From NCBI GenBank assembly GCA_035256085.1, contig DATEYP010000210.1, positions 1-14,771 on the forward strand: 14,771 nucleotides of DNA, given 5' to 3'. This document shows, piece after piece, positions 1 through 6,834 of this stretch (position 1 is the stretch's first letter; each line of letters begins with the position of its first letter). The notes beneath the pieces are model-generated. The model searched no databases. It was not told the DNA's origin and was given only the letters and a program-made list of their open reading frames with translations. A program made the position numbers and the translations under genes. Source of the stretch: UBA6901 sp035256085. Its GTDB lineage: Bacteria; Pseudomonadota; Gammaproteobacteria; Acidiferrobacterales; UBA6901.

Positions 1-846
1 CACCTGGCCGATCTCGGCCAGCGTCACTTGCAGCTTGCGGCCCTTGCCGAGCGCCAGCCCGACCTGGCGGTTGCGCGACTGGTTGTCGGTGCAGGTCAGC
101 ACCAGATCGCCGATGCCGGCCAGCCCCATGACGGTTTCCGGCTTGCCACCCAGGGCTTCGCTGAGACGGCGCATCTCGGCGAGTCCGCGGGTGATGAGCG
201 CGGCGCGCGCGTTCGCGCCGAGGCCCAGGCCATCGCTGATGCCGGTGGCGATGGCGAGCACGTTCTTGATGGCGCCGCCCAGTTCCACACCGACCAGGTC
301 GATACTGGTGTAGACGCGCACCCGGTCGTTGCGCAGCCAGGCGGCGATCGCCTCGGCGGTGGCGACATCGCGCGCCGCCACGGTCACCGCCGTGGGCAGG
401 CCCTGTGCGACTTCTTTCGCAAAGGTCGGGCCGGAGATCACGCCGAGTGCCTGGCCCTGGCCCAACACATCGGCGGCCACCTGACTCAGCAGCCGGCCGG
501 TGGCCGGTTCCAGGCCCTTGGTGGCCCAGGCGACGATCGCGTCCGCCGGTAGCCGGGATTTGAGTGCTTCGAGCGTCGCGCGGAAGGCATGGCTCGGCAC
601 CACCAGCAGCAGGTGCGTGGCCTCCTCGACGGTCTCGAGCAGGTCTTCGCGGATGAACAGATTTTCCGGGAACCGGACACCCGGCAGGTAGCGGGCATTT
701 TCGCGCTCGTGCGCAAGACGCGCCTGGCGCGCGGCATCGTGCCCCCAGAAGAGCGTGTGGTAGTCATTGCGCGCGACCAGCACCGCCAGCGCCGTGCCCC
801 AGGAACCGGCGCCGAGCACCGCGATCACGGGTTTGGCGGCGGTCAT
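1..846 (-). CDS. gpsA: NAD(P)-dependent glycerol-3-phosphate dehydrogenase, 3' end missing
   Basis: GpsA reduces dihydroxyacetone phosphate to sn-glycerol-3-phosphate in the cytoplasm, the backbone precursor of phospholipids. The frame is open from the ATG at 846 down to base 1, giving 282 codons; the family is about 330-340 residues, so roughly the last 50 residues lie outside the window. Visible motifs are the nucleotide-binding GAGSWG at residues 12-17 (start of the Rossmann fold), GPTFAKEVA in the middle, the catalytic lysine K194 in GAIKNVLAIATG, and the substrate-binding stretch TCTDNQSRN near the cut end. The gene lies 39 bp downstream of secB on the same strand, as in E. coli, so the two are probably co-transcribed. 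Identification is secure; only the C-terminus is unseen. Confidence 0.96.
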   Translation of the reverse strand, partial: MTAAKPVIAVLGAGSWGTALAVLVARNDYHTLFWGHDAARQARLAHERENARYLPGVRFPENLFIREDLLETVEEATHLLLVVPSHAFRATLEALKSRLPADAIVAWATKGLEPATGRLLSQVAADVLGQGQALGVISGPTFAKEVAQGLPTAVTVAARDVATAEAIAAWLRNDRVRVYTSIDLVGVELGGAIKNVLAIATGISDGLGLGANARAALITRGLAEMRRLSEALGGKPETVMGLAGIGDLVLTCTDNQSRNRQVGLALGKGRKLQVTLAEIGQV

Positions 847-885
847 GCCGGTCTCAACGCTGCGGGCGACCGGCACGCGCCGCCA

Positions 886-1347
886 TCAATGCGCAACCGC
901 CTGCTGTGCGGCGGACTGTTTCTGCTGGTACAGCGCCTCGAAATTAATCGGATTCAAGAGCAGTTGCGGGAAACCGCCGCTCTCGACCAGGTCGTTCACC
1001 GCCTGGCGCACGAACGGCAACAGCACGTTCGGGCAGGCGATTTCGAGAATCTTGGGCAGCTCCGGCTCCGGCATGCCGGTGATGCGAAACAGGCCGGCCT
1101 GGTGCGCCTCGGCCAGAAACACGGTCTTGTCGGCGTGCTTGGCAGTCACCGTAACGACTAGCACCACCTCGTACAGGCCCTGCGCGGCATCGATCTGACG
1201 GTGGTTGATTCCAAGCTGCACACCGACCTCCGGACTGGTGGCATCGAGAAACACCTGCGGCGCGTCGGGCACTTCGAAGGAACTGTCCTTGATATAGATC
1301 TTCTCAAGGTTGAATGCGAATCCGGGCTGGGCGTTTGGTTCAGTCAT
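886..1347 (-). CDS. secB: Protein-export chaperone SecB
   Basis: SecB is a homotetrameric cytoplasmic chaperone that keeps preproteins unfolded and delivers them to SecA for Sec-dependent export. The 153-residue product has the usual family length and typical SecB sequence throughout: the N-terminal strand FNLEKIYIKDSSFEVP, the central VTVTAKHADKTVFLAEA, and the C-terminal LPFVRQAVNDLVESGGFP followed by LLNPINFEALY. The ATG at 1347 has only a weak AGG about 10 nt upstream. The gene sits between grxC and gpsA on one strand, matching the order in enteric bacteria. A 93-bp gap separates it from grxC and contains a short palindromic repeat, so part of the polycistronic message could fold or be processed there. 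Confidence 0.97.
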   Translation of the reverse strand: MTEPNAQPGFAFNLEKIYIKDSSFEVPDAPQVFLDATSPEVGVQLGINHRQIDAAQGLYEVVLVVTVTAKHADKTVFLAEAHQAGLFRITGMPEPELPKILEIACPNVLLPFVRQAVNDLVESGGFPQLLLNPINFEALYQQKQSAAQQAVAH

Positions 1348-1404
1348 GAGTTGGTAACCTGGTGAAAGTTCAATGCGGCAATAATTCTATTTCGAAAGCC
1401 GTAG

Positions 1405-1425
1405 GGGCGGGTTTCAAACCCGCCC
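1405..1425. repeat. Short palindromic intergenic repeat (REP-like)
   Basis: GGGCGGGTTT at 1405-1414 is exactly complementary to AAACCCGCCC at 1416-1425, a 10-bp inverted repeat around one central base (in RNA the loop would open by a few pairs). It sits in the 93-bp gap between grxC and secB. No T-run follows on the minus strand, so it does not look like an intrinsic terminator. From memory, near-identical GTAGGGGCGGGTTT palindromes are scattered between genes in many proteobacterial genomes, which suggests a mobile or REP-type repeat rather than a gene-specific element. Confidence 0.7.
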
Positions 1426-1440
1426 GGCATAAAATGCGCA

Positions 1441-1734
1441 TCAACCACGCAGCAGCGGTTCGAGCTCGCCGTCCGCATCCAGCGCCGCCAGATCGTCGAA
1501 ACCGCCGACATGCCGGTCGCCAATGAAAATCTGCGGCACGCTGCGGCGGCCGGTGATGCGCAGCATTTCCGCGCGCTGCTCCGGATGCTCGTCCACCCGG
1601 ATTTTTTCGATCTGATCCGGGGCGATGCCTTTTTTGGCCAGCAACTGCTCGGCGCGGATGCAATACGGGCAGACACGCGTGCTGTACATAAGAATGCGCG
1701 CCACGCCTGCCGTGAGCCCGTCGAACCGGCTCAT
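1441..1734 (-). CDS. grxC: Glutaredoxin 3-type dithiol glutaredoxin
   Basis: A 97-residue class I glutaredoxin that reduces protein and glutathione mixed disulfides in the cytoplasm using glutathione. The dithiol active site CPYC is at residues 22-25, preceded by the strand ARILMYSTRV. The cis-proline segment SVPQIFIGDRHVGGFDDL, which binds glutathione, follows at about residues 65-82. I chose the ATG at 1734 because it overlaps the rhodanese stop codon in an ATGA arrangement, which implies translational coupling; the frame runs open further upstream, but there it only overlaps the rhodanese gene in another frame. An internal ATG (M16) would leave too little before the active site. The gene lies between the rhodanese and secB, the conserved gammaproteobacterial order. 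Confidence 0.94.
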   Translation of the reverse strand: MSRFDGLTAGVARILMYSTRVCPYCIRAEQLLAKKGIAPDQIEKIRVDEHPEQRAEMLRITGRRSVPQIFIGDRHVGGFDDLAALDADGELEPLLRG

Positions 1735-2141
1735 TTCGCCACCGGCAGGTTTTCGCCCTGCCAGGCCGTAATGCCGCCGGCCAGTACCTGCACGCTCGCG
1801 AAGCCGTGCTTGCGCAGGGCAACCGCGGCGCGCGCCGAGCGCTGGCTGGTACGGCAGCAGACGATAAGCGGGCGCGCCTTGTGTTTCTCGAGCTGCTTCA
1901 GGCCACCGCTCAGCCCGGAGAGCGGCAGGTTCAGGGCGTTCGGAATATGGCCGCCCCGGTATTCGTCCGGCTCGCGCACATCCACCAGCAGGCCCTTCTC
2001 GTGATTCATGAGGCGGATCGCCTCGGCGGTCGTCACGTGTTGCACACCGTGCAGCAGCTGGGTGAGCGGCCCCCACACCAGCATGGCCAGCACGACCACG
2101 ATGCCGAGAACCAGGTACCAATTATTGACGACAAATTGCAT
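1731..2141 (-). CDS. yibN: Membrane-anchored single-domain rhodanese (YibN-like)
   Basis: A 136-residue protein with one N-terminal membrane segment (about residues 8-30, WYLVLGIVVVLAMLVWG) followed by a single rhodanese domain (about 36-134). Rhodaneses carry sulfane sulfur as a cysteine persulfide. The active-site loop is CRTSQR at residues 96-101, preceded by another cysteine, C95, and the CH2A-like segment VDVREPDEYRGGHIPNA is at about 53-69. The domain should face the cytoplasm, judged from the short uncharged N-terminus and the positive residues after the helix. The stop codon overlaps the grxC start by 4 bp. Position beside grxC-secB matches E. coli yibN. The physiological sulfur acceptor is unknown; the neighbouring ArsR regulator may tie the operon to sulfur or persulfide status (inference). 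Confidence 0.9.
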   Translation of the reverse strand: MQFVVNNWYLVLGIVVVLAMLVWGPLTQLLHGVQHVTTAEAIRLMNHEKGLLVDVREPDEYRGGHIPNALNLPLSGLSGGLKQLEKHKARPLIVCCRTSQRSARAAVALRKHGFASVQVLAGGITAWQGENLPVAK

Positions 2142-2208
2142 GGTTATTTGAAAGTTGGATTTCGAGGGATATAGACTGCGCTTAAACCATGATCGCCTGT
2201 AATGTCAC

Positions 2209-2535
2209 TCACTCCGAATGGCTGCAGAAAGCGGCGCGCATGGCGCCGATGAGTTGCAGAATCTTCGGGTCGGCGATCCGGTAATACACCTTGTTCGCAT
2301 CCTTGCGCGAGGCCAGGATGCCCTTCTCGCGCAGGATCGACAGGTGCTGGGAAATATTGCTCTGCGAGGTACCGACGATTTCGACAATGTCCTGTACGCT
2401 AACTTCGGTGGTGCCGCCGAGGACACAGAGGATCTCAAGCCGCAGCGGGTGTGCCATGGCCTTCAGGGAATGGGAGGCGTGAATAATGTCCTCGGCGTTG
2501 GTGATCAGAACCACTCTCTCGGCAGTTGCACTCAT
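2209..2535 (-). CDS. ArsR/SmtB-family winged-helix repressor, candidate dithiol (persulfide) sensor
   Basis: A small DNA-binding regulator of the ArsR family: the hallmark AMAHPLRLEILCVL is followed by a winged helix, with the recognition region SVQDIVEIVGTSQSNISQHL at about residues 46-65 and the wing ASRKDANKVYYRI. Two in-frame starts exist. The ATG at 2559 gives 116 residues but has no visible ribosome site; the ATG at 2535 gives 108 residues and has AGAGAGG 9 nt upstream, so I prefer it. The only cysteines are C37 and C104 (C45 and C112 from the longer start), 67 residues apart. BigR and SqrR persulfide sensors, as I recall, use two cysteines in these same places about 66 apart. No ArsR-type metal-binding CVC motif is present. 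It is transcribed away from gpmI and 67 bp ahead of the rhodanese gene, so control of the rhodanese-grxC genes is plausible. Confidence 0.87.
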   Translation of the reverse strand: MSATAERVVLITNAEDIIHASHSLKAMAHPLRLEILCVLGGTTEVSVQDIVEIVGTSQSNISQHLSILREKGILASRKDANKVYYRIADPKILQLIGAMRAAFCSHSE

Positions 2536-2568
2536 GTCTGCGGGCCTCTCTGAACTCATTACGAGCTA

Positions 2569-2603
2569 CAACATTGTTGAATCATGTTCATTCGTCCGTG
2601 AAC
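2569..2603. promoter_or_regulatory. Inverted repeats in the arsR-gpmI divergent region, candidate operators
   Basis: Two dyads lie side by side in the AT-rich spacer: CAACA-T-TGTTG at 2569-2579 and GTTCA-N8-TGAAC at 2586-2603. The second has the size and symmetry of an ArsR-family operator, and resembles the ATTC-N8-GAAT site I recall for SqrR-type regulators, although the bases are not the same. Both lie downstream of the putative arsR -10 box, where bound repressor would block arsR transcription. Binding by the adjacent regulator is an inference. Confidence 0.4.
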
Positions 2604-2625
2604 CTGCTGCTATTGCTTGGGAAAC

Positions 2626-2631
2626 ATTATA
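2626..2631 (-). promoter_or_regulatory. Putative -10 box for the ArsR gene
   Basis: Read on the minus strand this is a perfect TATAAT, about 90 bp upstream of the preferred arsR start. The region 17 bp further upstream (TCTTTT) is a poor -35 match, so an activator or a weak promoter is possible. The surrounding 2560-2684 stretch is clearly more AT-rich than the flanking genes and must also hold the gpmI promoter, for which I found only a weak candidate (TTGCTT at 2613, TATTAG at 2635, spacer 16). Confidence 0.4.
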
Positions 2632-2684
2632 CAATATTAGTGGATTTGAAAAGACTAATAGACAACGCGGCTTAGAGTAAATCC

Positions 2685-4241
2685 ATGTCTGCACCCCCGA
2701 AACCATTGATGTTAATCGTGATGGACGGCTGGGGTTACCGGGAAAATCCCGAACACAACGCCATCGCCAAGGCCAGAAAACCCACTTGGGATTTTTTCTG
2801 GCAGAACTACCCGCATACCCTGATTCACGCCTCCGAGGCGGCGGTTGGCCTGCCCTCGAACCAGATGGGCAACTCCGAGGTCGGGCACTTGAATCTCGGC
2901 GCCGGCCGGGTGGTGTACCAGGAATACACGCGCATCAACCGCGCCATCAGCTCGGGCACCTTCTTTACCAATAAAACCCTGACCGACGCCGTGGACCTGG
3001 CCGTATCCACCGGCAAGGCGGTGCATATCCTCGGGCTGCTGTCCCCGGGCGGCGTGCACTCGCACGAGGAACACATCCATGCCATGGCCGAGCTGGCCGC
3101 GAAACGCGGCGCGAAGCAGCTCTACCTGCACGCCTTTCTCGACGGGCGCGACACACCGCCGCGCAGCGCGGCGGCGTCGATCAAGGCCATGGAAGAAAAA
3201 TTCATCGCCCTCGGCCAGGGACGCATCGCCTCGCTCATCGGCCGCTACTACGCCATGGACCGCGATCACCGCTGGCCGCGCATCCAGACCGCCTACGACC
3301 TCATTACCCAGGGCAAAGCCGAGCACACCGCCAAGACCGCGAGCGAAGGCCTGGAACTGGCCTATGCGCGCGACGAGAGCGATGAGTTCGTCGCCGCCAC
3401 CACGATCATACCGCCGGGCGCGACCGGCGCACCGGTGCGCATCCTGGATGGCGATGTGGTGGTGTTCATGAACTTCCGCTCGGATCGCGCACGCCAGATC
3501 ACGCGCCCGTTCATCGAGGAACATTTCGACGGCTTTGAGCGCGCGCTGTGGCCGCGGCTCGGGCGCTTCGTCAGCCTCACCGAGTACCAGTCGGAGTTTC
3601 ACGTCCCGTGCGCGTTCCCGCCGGAACGGCTGCGCAACGTGCTCGGCGCCTACCTGGCCGCGCACGGCATTCACCAGTTACGCATCGCCGAAACCGAGAA
3701 ATACGCGCACGTCACGTTCTTCTTCAACGGCGGTGAGGAGACCGCGTTCAAATACGAAGATCGCATTCTCGTGCCCTCGCCCACCGACGTGCCGACCTAC
3801 AACAAGAAGCCGGAGATGAGCGCGCCACTGGTGACCGACAAGCTGATCGAGGCGATCCGCGGCGGTGTGTACGACGTCATCATCTGCAATTTCGCAAACG
3901 CCGACATGGTCGGGCACACCGGCGATTTCGATGCCACGGTCAAGGCCATCGAATTCCTGGATGGCTGCCTGAAGCGCGTCTACGACGCGTTGCGCGCGGT
4001 CGGCGGCGAGATGCTGATCACCGCCGACCACGGCAATGCCGAACAGATGTTCGACAATGACACGCATCAGGCGCACACCGCGCACACCATCAATCCGGTG
4101 CCGTTCGTGTACGTCGGCCGCAAGGCCAGGATCGCGGCGACCGGCGCGCTCGAAGACATCGCGCCGACCATGCTGTACCTCCTGGGCCTGCCGATTCCGC
4201 CGGAAATGAGCGGGCATTCGCTGGTTGACCTCAACACCTGA
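2685..4241 (+). CDS. gpmI: 2,3-bisphosphoglycerate-independent phosphoglycerate mutase
   Basis: A cytoplasmic, manganese-dependent enzyme interconverting 3- and 2-phosphoglycerate in glycolysis and gluconeogenesis. At 518 residues it matches the family (about 510-515). The alkaline-phosphatase-like metal site begins with D14 in IVMDGWGYRE. The phosphorylated serine is S64 in MGNSEVGHLNLGAGR. H125 is in GGVHSHEEH, DGRD is at 153-156, D407 and H411 are in ADMVGHTGD, and D448-H449 in ADHGNAEQMFD. The ATG at 2685 directly follows the divergent promoter region; its ribosome site is weak (AGAG about 8 nt upstream). The envC reading frame begins before this gene's stop codon, so the two are probably translationally coupled. 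E. coli has the same gpmI-envC order. Confidence 0.97.
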   Translation: MSAPPKPLMLIVMDGWGYRENPEHNAIAKARKPTWDFFWQNYPHTLIHASEAAVGLPSNQMGNSEVGHLNLGAGRVVYQEYTRINRAISSGTFFTNKTLTDAVDLAVSTGKAVHILGLLSPGGVHSHEEHIHAMAELAAKRGAKQLYLHAFLDGRDTPPRSAAASIKAMEEKFIALGQGRIASLIGRYYAMDRDHRWPRIQTAYDLITQGKAEHTAKTASEGLELAYARDESDEFVAATTIIPPGATGAPVRILDGDVVVFMNFRSDRARQITRPFIEEHFDGFERALWPRLGRFVSLTEYQSEFHVPCAFPPERLRNVLGAYLAAHGIHQLRIAETEKYAHVTFFFNGGEETAFKYEDRILVPSPTDVPTYNKKPEMSAPLVTDKLIEAIRGGVYDVIICNFANADMVGHTGDFDATVKAIEFLDGCLKRVYDALRAVGGEMLITADHGNAEQMFDNDTHQAHTAHTINPVPFVYVGRKARIAATGALEDIAPTMLYLLGLPIPPEMSGHSLVDLNT

Positions 4242-5394
4242 CAGCCCGCGGCGTTTGCGCCGGCCGGCACGCTGGCTGGCGGTGCTGGTTCTCGCGTACA
4301 GCGCCGCCGGATCCGCCGCCAGCCAGAATGAAGAGCAACTGCGCGTGTTGCGCACGCGCATCGAGGCCTTGCAGGCCGACCTGAACGAGACACGCGGCGA
4401 ACGCGATGAAGCGCGCACCCGGCTGCGCGAGTCGGAGCGCCGCATCGGCAGTCAGTTCAAGTCGCTGCGCGACACTGAGGCGCTACAGAAATCGGACATG
4501 GCGCGCCTCACCGCCCTGCAGCAGGCGCGCACCCGCGGCCGCGACGAACTCGACACCCAGCGCCAGGAACTTGAAAAGGCCGTGCGTGCCGCGTACGCGC
4601 TCGGCAAGCAGGATTATCTCAAACTGCTGCTCAGCCAGGACGACCCGGCGCGGGTGAGCCGCACGCTGACCTATTACCGCTATCTCACCCAGGCGCGCGC
4701 GACACGCATCGAAGGCTTCGAGGCGTCGCTCCGTCGGCTGGATGTCTTGGAAAAACAAATCGCCGAACGTGTGCAGGAGCTGGGCGCGCTGCGCACCCGC
4801 CAGCTCGAGCAGAAAAATGCACTGGAGGCGACGCGCGCCGAGCGCCGCGCCCTGCTCGCGCAACTGAACGAACAGGTGCGCGACAGGTCTCAGGAAGTCG
4901 AGCGTCTAAAGCGGGATGAAGACCGCATGGCGCGTCTGGTGCGCGAACTCAGCTCGGCACTGACCCGCGTGCCGGCGCCGGAACCGTCGGCCGGAAAACC
5001 CTCAGCCGGCAAACGCGGGAGTTGGCGGTTGCCGGTGCAGGGCCGGCTCGTCGCACGCTTCGGCAGCCCCAAGGAAATCGGCAACCTGCGCTGGCGCGGC
5101 ATTTTTCTGGCCGCCCCCGAAGGTCAGGAGGTGAAGGCGGTCACGCGCGGACGTGTTGCCTACGCCGACTGGCTGCGCGGATTCGGCCTGCTGGTCGTGC
5201 TCGATCATGGCGGTGGTCTGATGTCGCTTTACGGCCATAACCAGAGCCTATACAAGGGGATTGGTGAGATGGTGGAGGCCGGCGAGGCCATCGCGGCCAG
5301 CGGCAATACCGGCGGCCCGGCGCATCCCGGCCTGTATTTCGAGATTCGCGAAAACGGCGAGCCGCGCAATCCCCTCGATTGGTGTAGATTATAA
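4225..5394 (+). CDS. envC: Murein hydrolase activator EnvC (coiled coil plus degenerate LytM domain)
   Basis: A periplasmic activator of cell-division amidases, working under FtsEX in the E. coli model. From the TTG at 4225 there are 389 residues: a signal peptide (about 11-32, RRPARWLAVLVLAYSAAGS), a long charged coiled coil (about 34-245), a proline/glycine linker, and a C-terminal M23/LytM domain (about 266-389). That domain lacks zinc ligands: the usual HxGxD positions are W290 and F294, and the usual HxH positions are G369 and Y371, while H338 of YGHN remains. This supports a non-catalytic activator rather than an endopeptidase. The frame has no ATG before the signal sequence. TTG at 4225 (overlapping the gpmI stop) and TTG at 4255 are the candidate starts; neither has a strong ribosome site. 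Confidence 0.9.
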   Translation: MTSTPDSPRRLRRPARWLAVLVLAYSAAGSAASQNEEQLRVLRTRIEALQADLNETRGERDEARTRLRESERRIGSQFKSLRDTEALQKSDMARLTALQQARTRGRDELDTQRQELEKAVRAAYALGKQDYLKLLLSQDDPARVSRTLTYYRYLTQARATRIEGFEASLRRLDVLEKQIAERVQELGALRTRQLEQKNALEATRAERRALLAQLNEQVRDRSQEVERLKRDEDRMARLVRELSSALTRVPAPEPSAGKPSAGKRGSWRLPVQGRLVARFGSPKEIGNLRWRGIFLAAPEGQEVKAVTRGRVAYADWLRGFGLLVVLDHGGGLMSLYGHNQSLYKGIGEMVEAGEAIAASGNTGGPAHPGLYFEIRENGEPRNPLDWCRL

Positions 5395-5445
5395 GTATTG
5401 GTCGTGAACCCGGGCCAGATGGGCCGGCGTTATTGATTCAGCACT

Positions 5446-5449
5446 GGAG
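5446..5449 (+). promoter_or_regulatory. Ribosome binding site fixing the ctpA start
   Basis: GGAG at 5446-5449 lies 7 nt before the ATG at 5457. The frame stays open back to a TTG at 5433, but that codon lacks a comparable site and would add residues ahead of a normal signal anchor, so the ATG is preferred. Confidence 0.7.
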
Positions 5450-5456
5450 ACACAAG

Positions 5457-6800
5457 ATGAAGTTGGCACAGCTCTTCAAGAACGGGCAGTTCACGCGCTA
5501 TGCACTGATTCTGCTGCTGGGCATTTTTGTCGGCGTCGGGTTCACGCTGGAGCGCGCGGTGCGCGCGGAACGCTCGGCCACGAAACAGGCCGAGCAACCG
5601 CTGCCGATCGATGAACTGCGCACGTTCACCGAAGTATTCAGCCGCATCAAGGCCGACTACGTCGAGCCGGTGGATGACAAGAAACTGCTGCGCGACGCCA
5701 TTCAGGGCATGCTCGCCGGGCTCGACCCGCATTCGAGCTTTCTGGATCCGGAAGGCTTCAAGGAGCTGCGTGTCGGCACCGAAGGCGAGTTCGGCGGCCT
5801 CGGTATCGAGGTCACCATGGAGGACGGTTTCGTCAAGGTGGTCTCGCCGATCGAGGATACCCCGGCGGCGCGTGCCGGCCTCAAGACCGGCGACCTCATC
5901 ATCCGCCTCGACAACAAGGCAGTGAAAGGCATGAGCCTGAATGACGCGGTGAAGCAGATGCGTGGCAAGCCGGGCAGCGACATCGTCCTCACGGTGGTGC
6001 GCGAAGGCCAGCCCAAGCCGCTCAGCTTCACGCTCACGCGCGCGGTCATCAAGGTCCAGAGCGTCAAGCACCGCATGCTCGAGAACGGCTTTGGCTACGT
6101 GCGCATTGCCCAGTTCCAGGCGAATACCGGCGACGGCCTGAAGGACGCGCTCGCCAAACTCAAAGTGCAGAACAAGAGCAATCTCACCGGACTGGTGCTC
6201 GATCTGCGCAACAACCCGGGCGGGGTACTGAACGCGGCGGTCGCGGTCAGCGACGCCTTCCTCACCAGCGGTCTGATCGTCTACACCGAGGGGCGCGTGG
6301 CGGATGCCGAACTTAAATTCAGCGCCACGCCGGCCGATCTCATCAATGGCGCGCCGATGGTGGTGCTGGTGAACGGCGGCTCGGCGTCGGCGTCGGAAAT
6401 CGTGGCCGGTGCGCTGCAGGACCACAAGCGCGCCGTGGTCATGGGCACCAAGACCTTCGGCAAGGGCTCGGTGCAAACCATCCTGCCGATGAGCGGCAAT
6501 GCGGCGCTCAAGATCACCACCGCGCGCTACTACACGCCCAGCGGCCGCTCCATCCAGGCCACCGGCATCCTTCCGGACGTGGTCACCGAAGAGGCCAAGG
6601 TCACCAAGCGCGAGAAGGGCGCGGAGGATCCGCTCAAGGAAGCCGACCTGCCCGGACATATCGAGGGCAAGAGCAAGGAGAAGCCTTCCAAGAAGAGTGC
6701 GCCGTCCGTGAAGCTCGAAAGCGCGGGCGAGGACTACCAGTTGCAGGAGGCTCTCAATCTGCTGAAAGGCATTTCCATTTTCCGGGCGCAGCGTCCCTGA
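5457..6800 (+). CDS. ctpA: Carboxyl-terminal processing protease, S41 family
   Basis: A periplasmic serine protease of the CtpA/Prc type; such enzymes trim or degrade envelope proteins, including peptidoglycan hydrolases in Pseudomonas. The 447-residue product has a short basic N-terminus and a hydrophobic signal or anchor (about 15-32, YALILLLGIFVGVGFTL), then a PDZ domain (about 108-195, EFGGLGIEV to VVREG), then the S41 protease core. The Ser-Lys dyad is S311 in NGGSASASE and K336 in GTKTFGKGSVQ, 25 residues apart, the spacing I recall from E. coli Prc. The lysine/glutamate-rich stretch at about 380-420 is low in complexity and probably flexible. The start is 62 bp after envC. Linkage to the amidase activator EnvC suggests a shared role in cell-wall turnover (inference). 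Confidence 0.95.
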   Translation: MKLAQLFKNGQFTRYALILLLGIFVGVGFTLERAVRAERSATKQAEQPLPIDELRTFTEVFSRIKADYVEPVDDKKLLRDAIQGMLAGLDPHSSFLDPEGFKELRVGTEGEFGGLGIEVTMEDGFVKVVSPIEDTPAARAGLKTGDLIIRLDNKAVKGMSLNDAVKQMRGKPGSDIVLTVVREGQPKPLSFTLTRAVIKVQSVKHRMLENGFGYVRIAQFQANTGDGLKDALAKLKVQNKSNLTGLVLDLRNNPGGVLNAAVAVSDAFLTSGLIVYTEGRVADAELKFSATPADLINGAPMVVLVNGGSASASEIVAGALQDHKRAVVMGTKTFGKGSVQTILPMSGNAALKITTARYYTPSGRSIQATGILPDVVTEEAKVTKREKGAEDPLKEADLPGHIEGKSKEKPSKKSAPSVKLESAGEDYQLQEALNLLKGISIFRAQRP

Positions 6801-6821
6801 TCGAATCACACTGTGGACTTC

Positions 6822-6827
6822 AGGAGG
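6822..6827 (+). promoter_or_regulatory. Consensus ribosome binding site for a GTG-started gene
   Basis: AGGAGG at 6822-6827 lies 7 nt before the GTG at 6835. This perfect Shine-Dalgarno sequence fixes GTG as the start of the DJ-1/PfpI gene. Confidence 0.85.
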
Positions 6828-6834
6828 CCAGCCC

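Noticed and set aside
1735..2121. Upstream extension of the glutaredoxin frame, suggesting a fusion protein
   Set aside because: It is the rhodanese gene read out of frame; the ATGA overlap at 1731-1734 explains the real starts and stops.
2712..3674. A 320-codon open frame opposite gpmI
   Set aside because: A shadow of the gpmI codon pattern; no ribosome site or recognisable motif.
4225..5394. EnvC as an active M23 peptidoglycan endopeptidase
   Set aside because: The zinc-binding histidine and aspartate positions are replaced (W290, F294, G369, Y371), so it is better called an activator.
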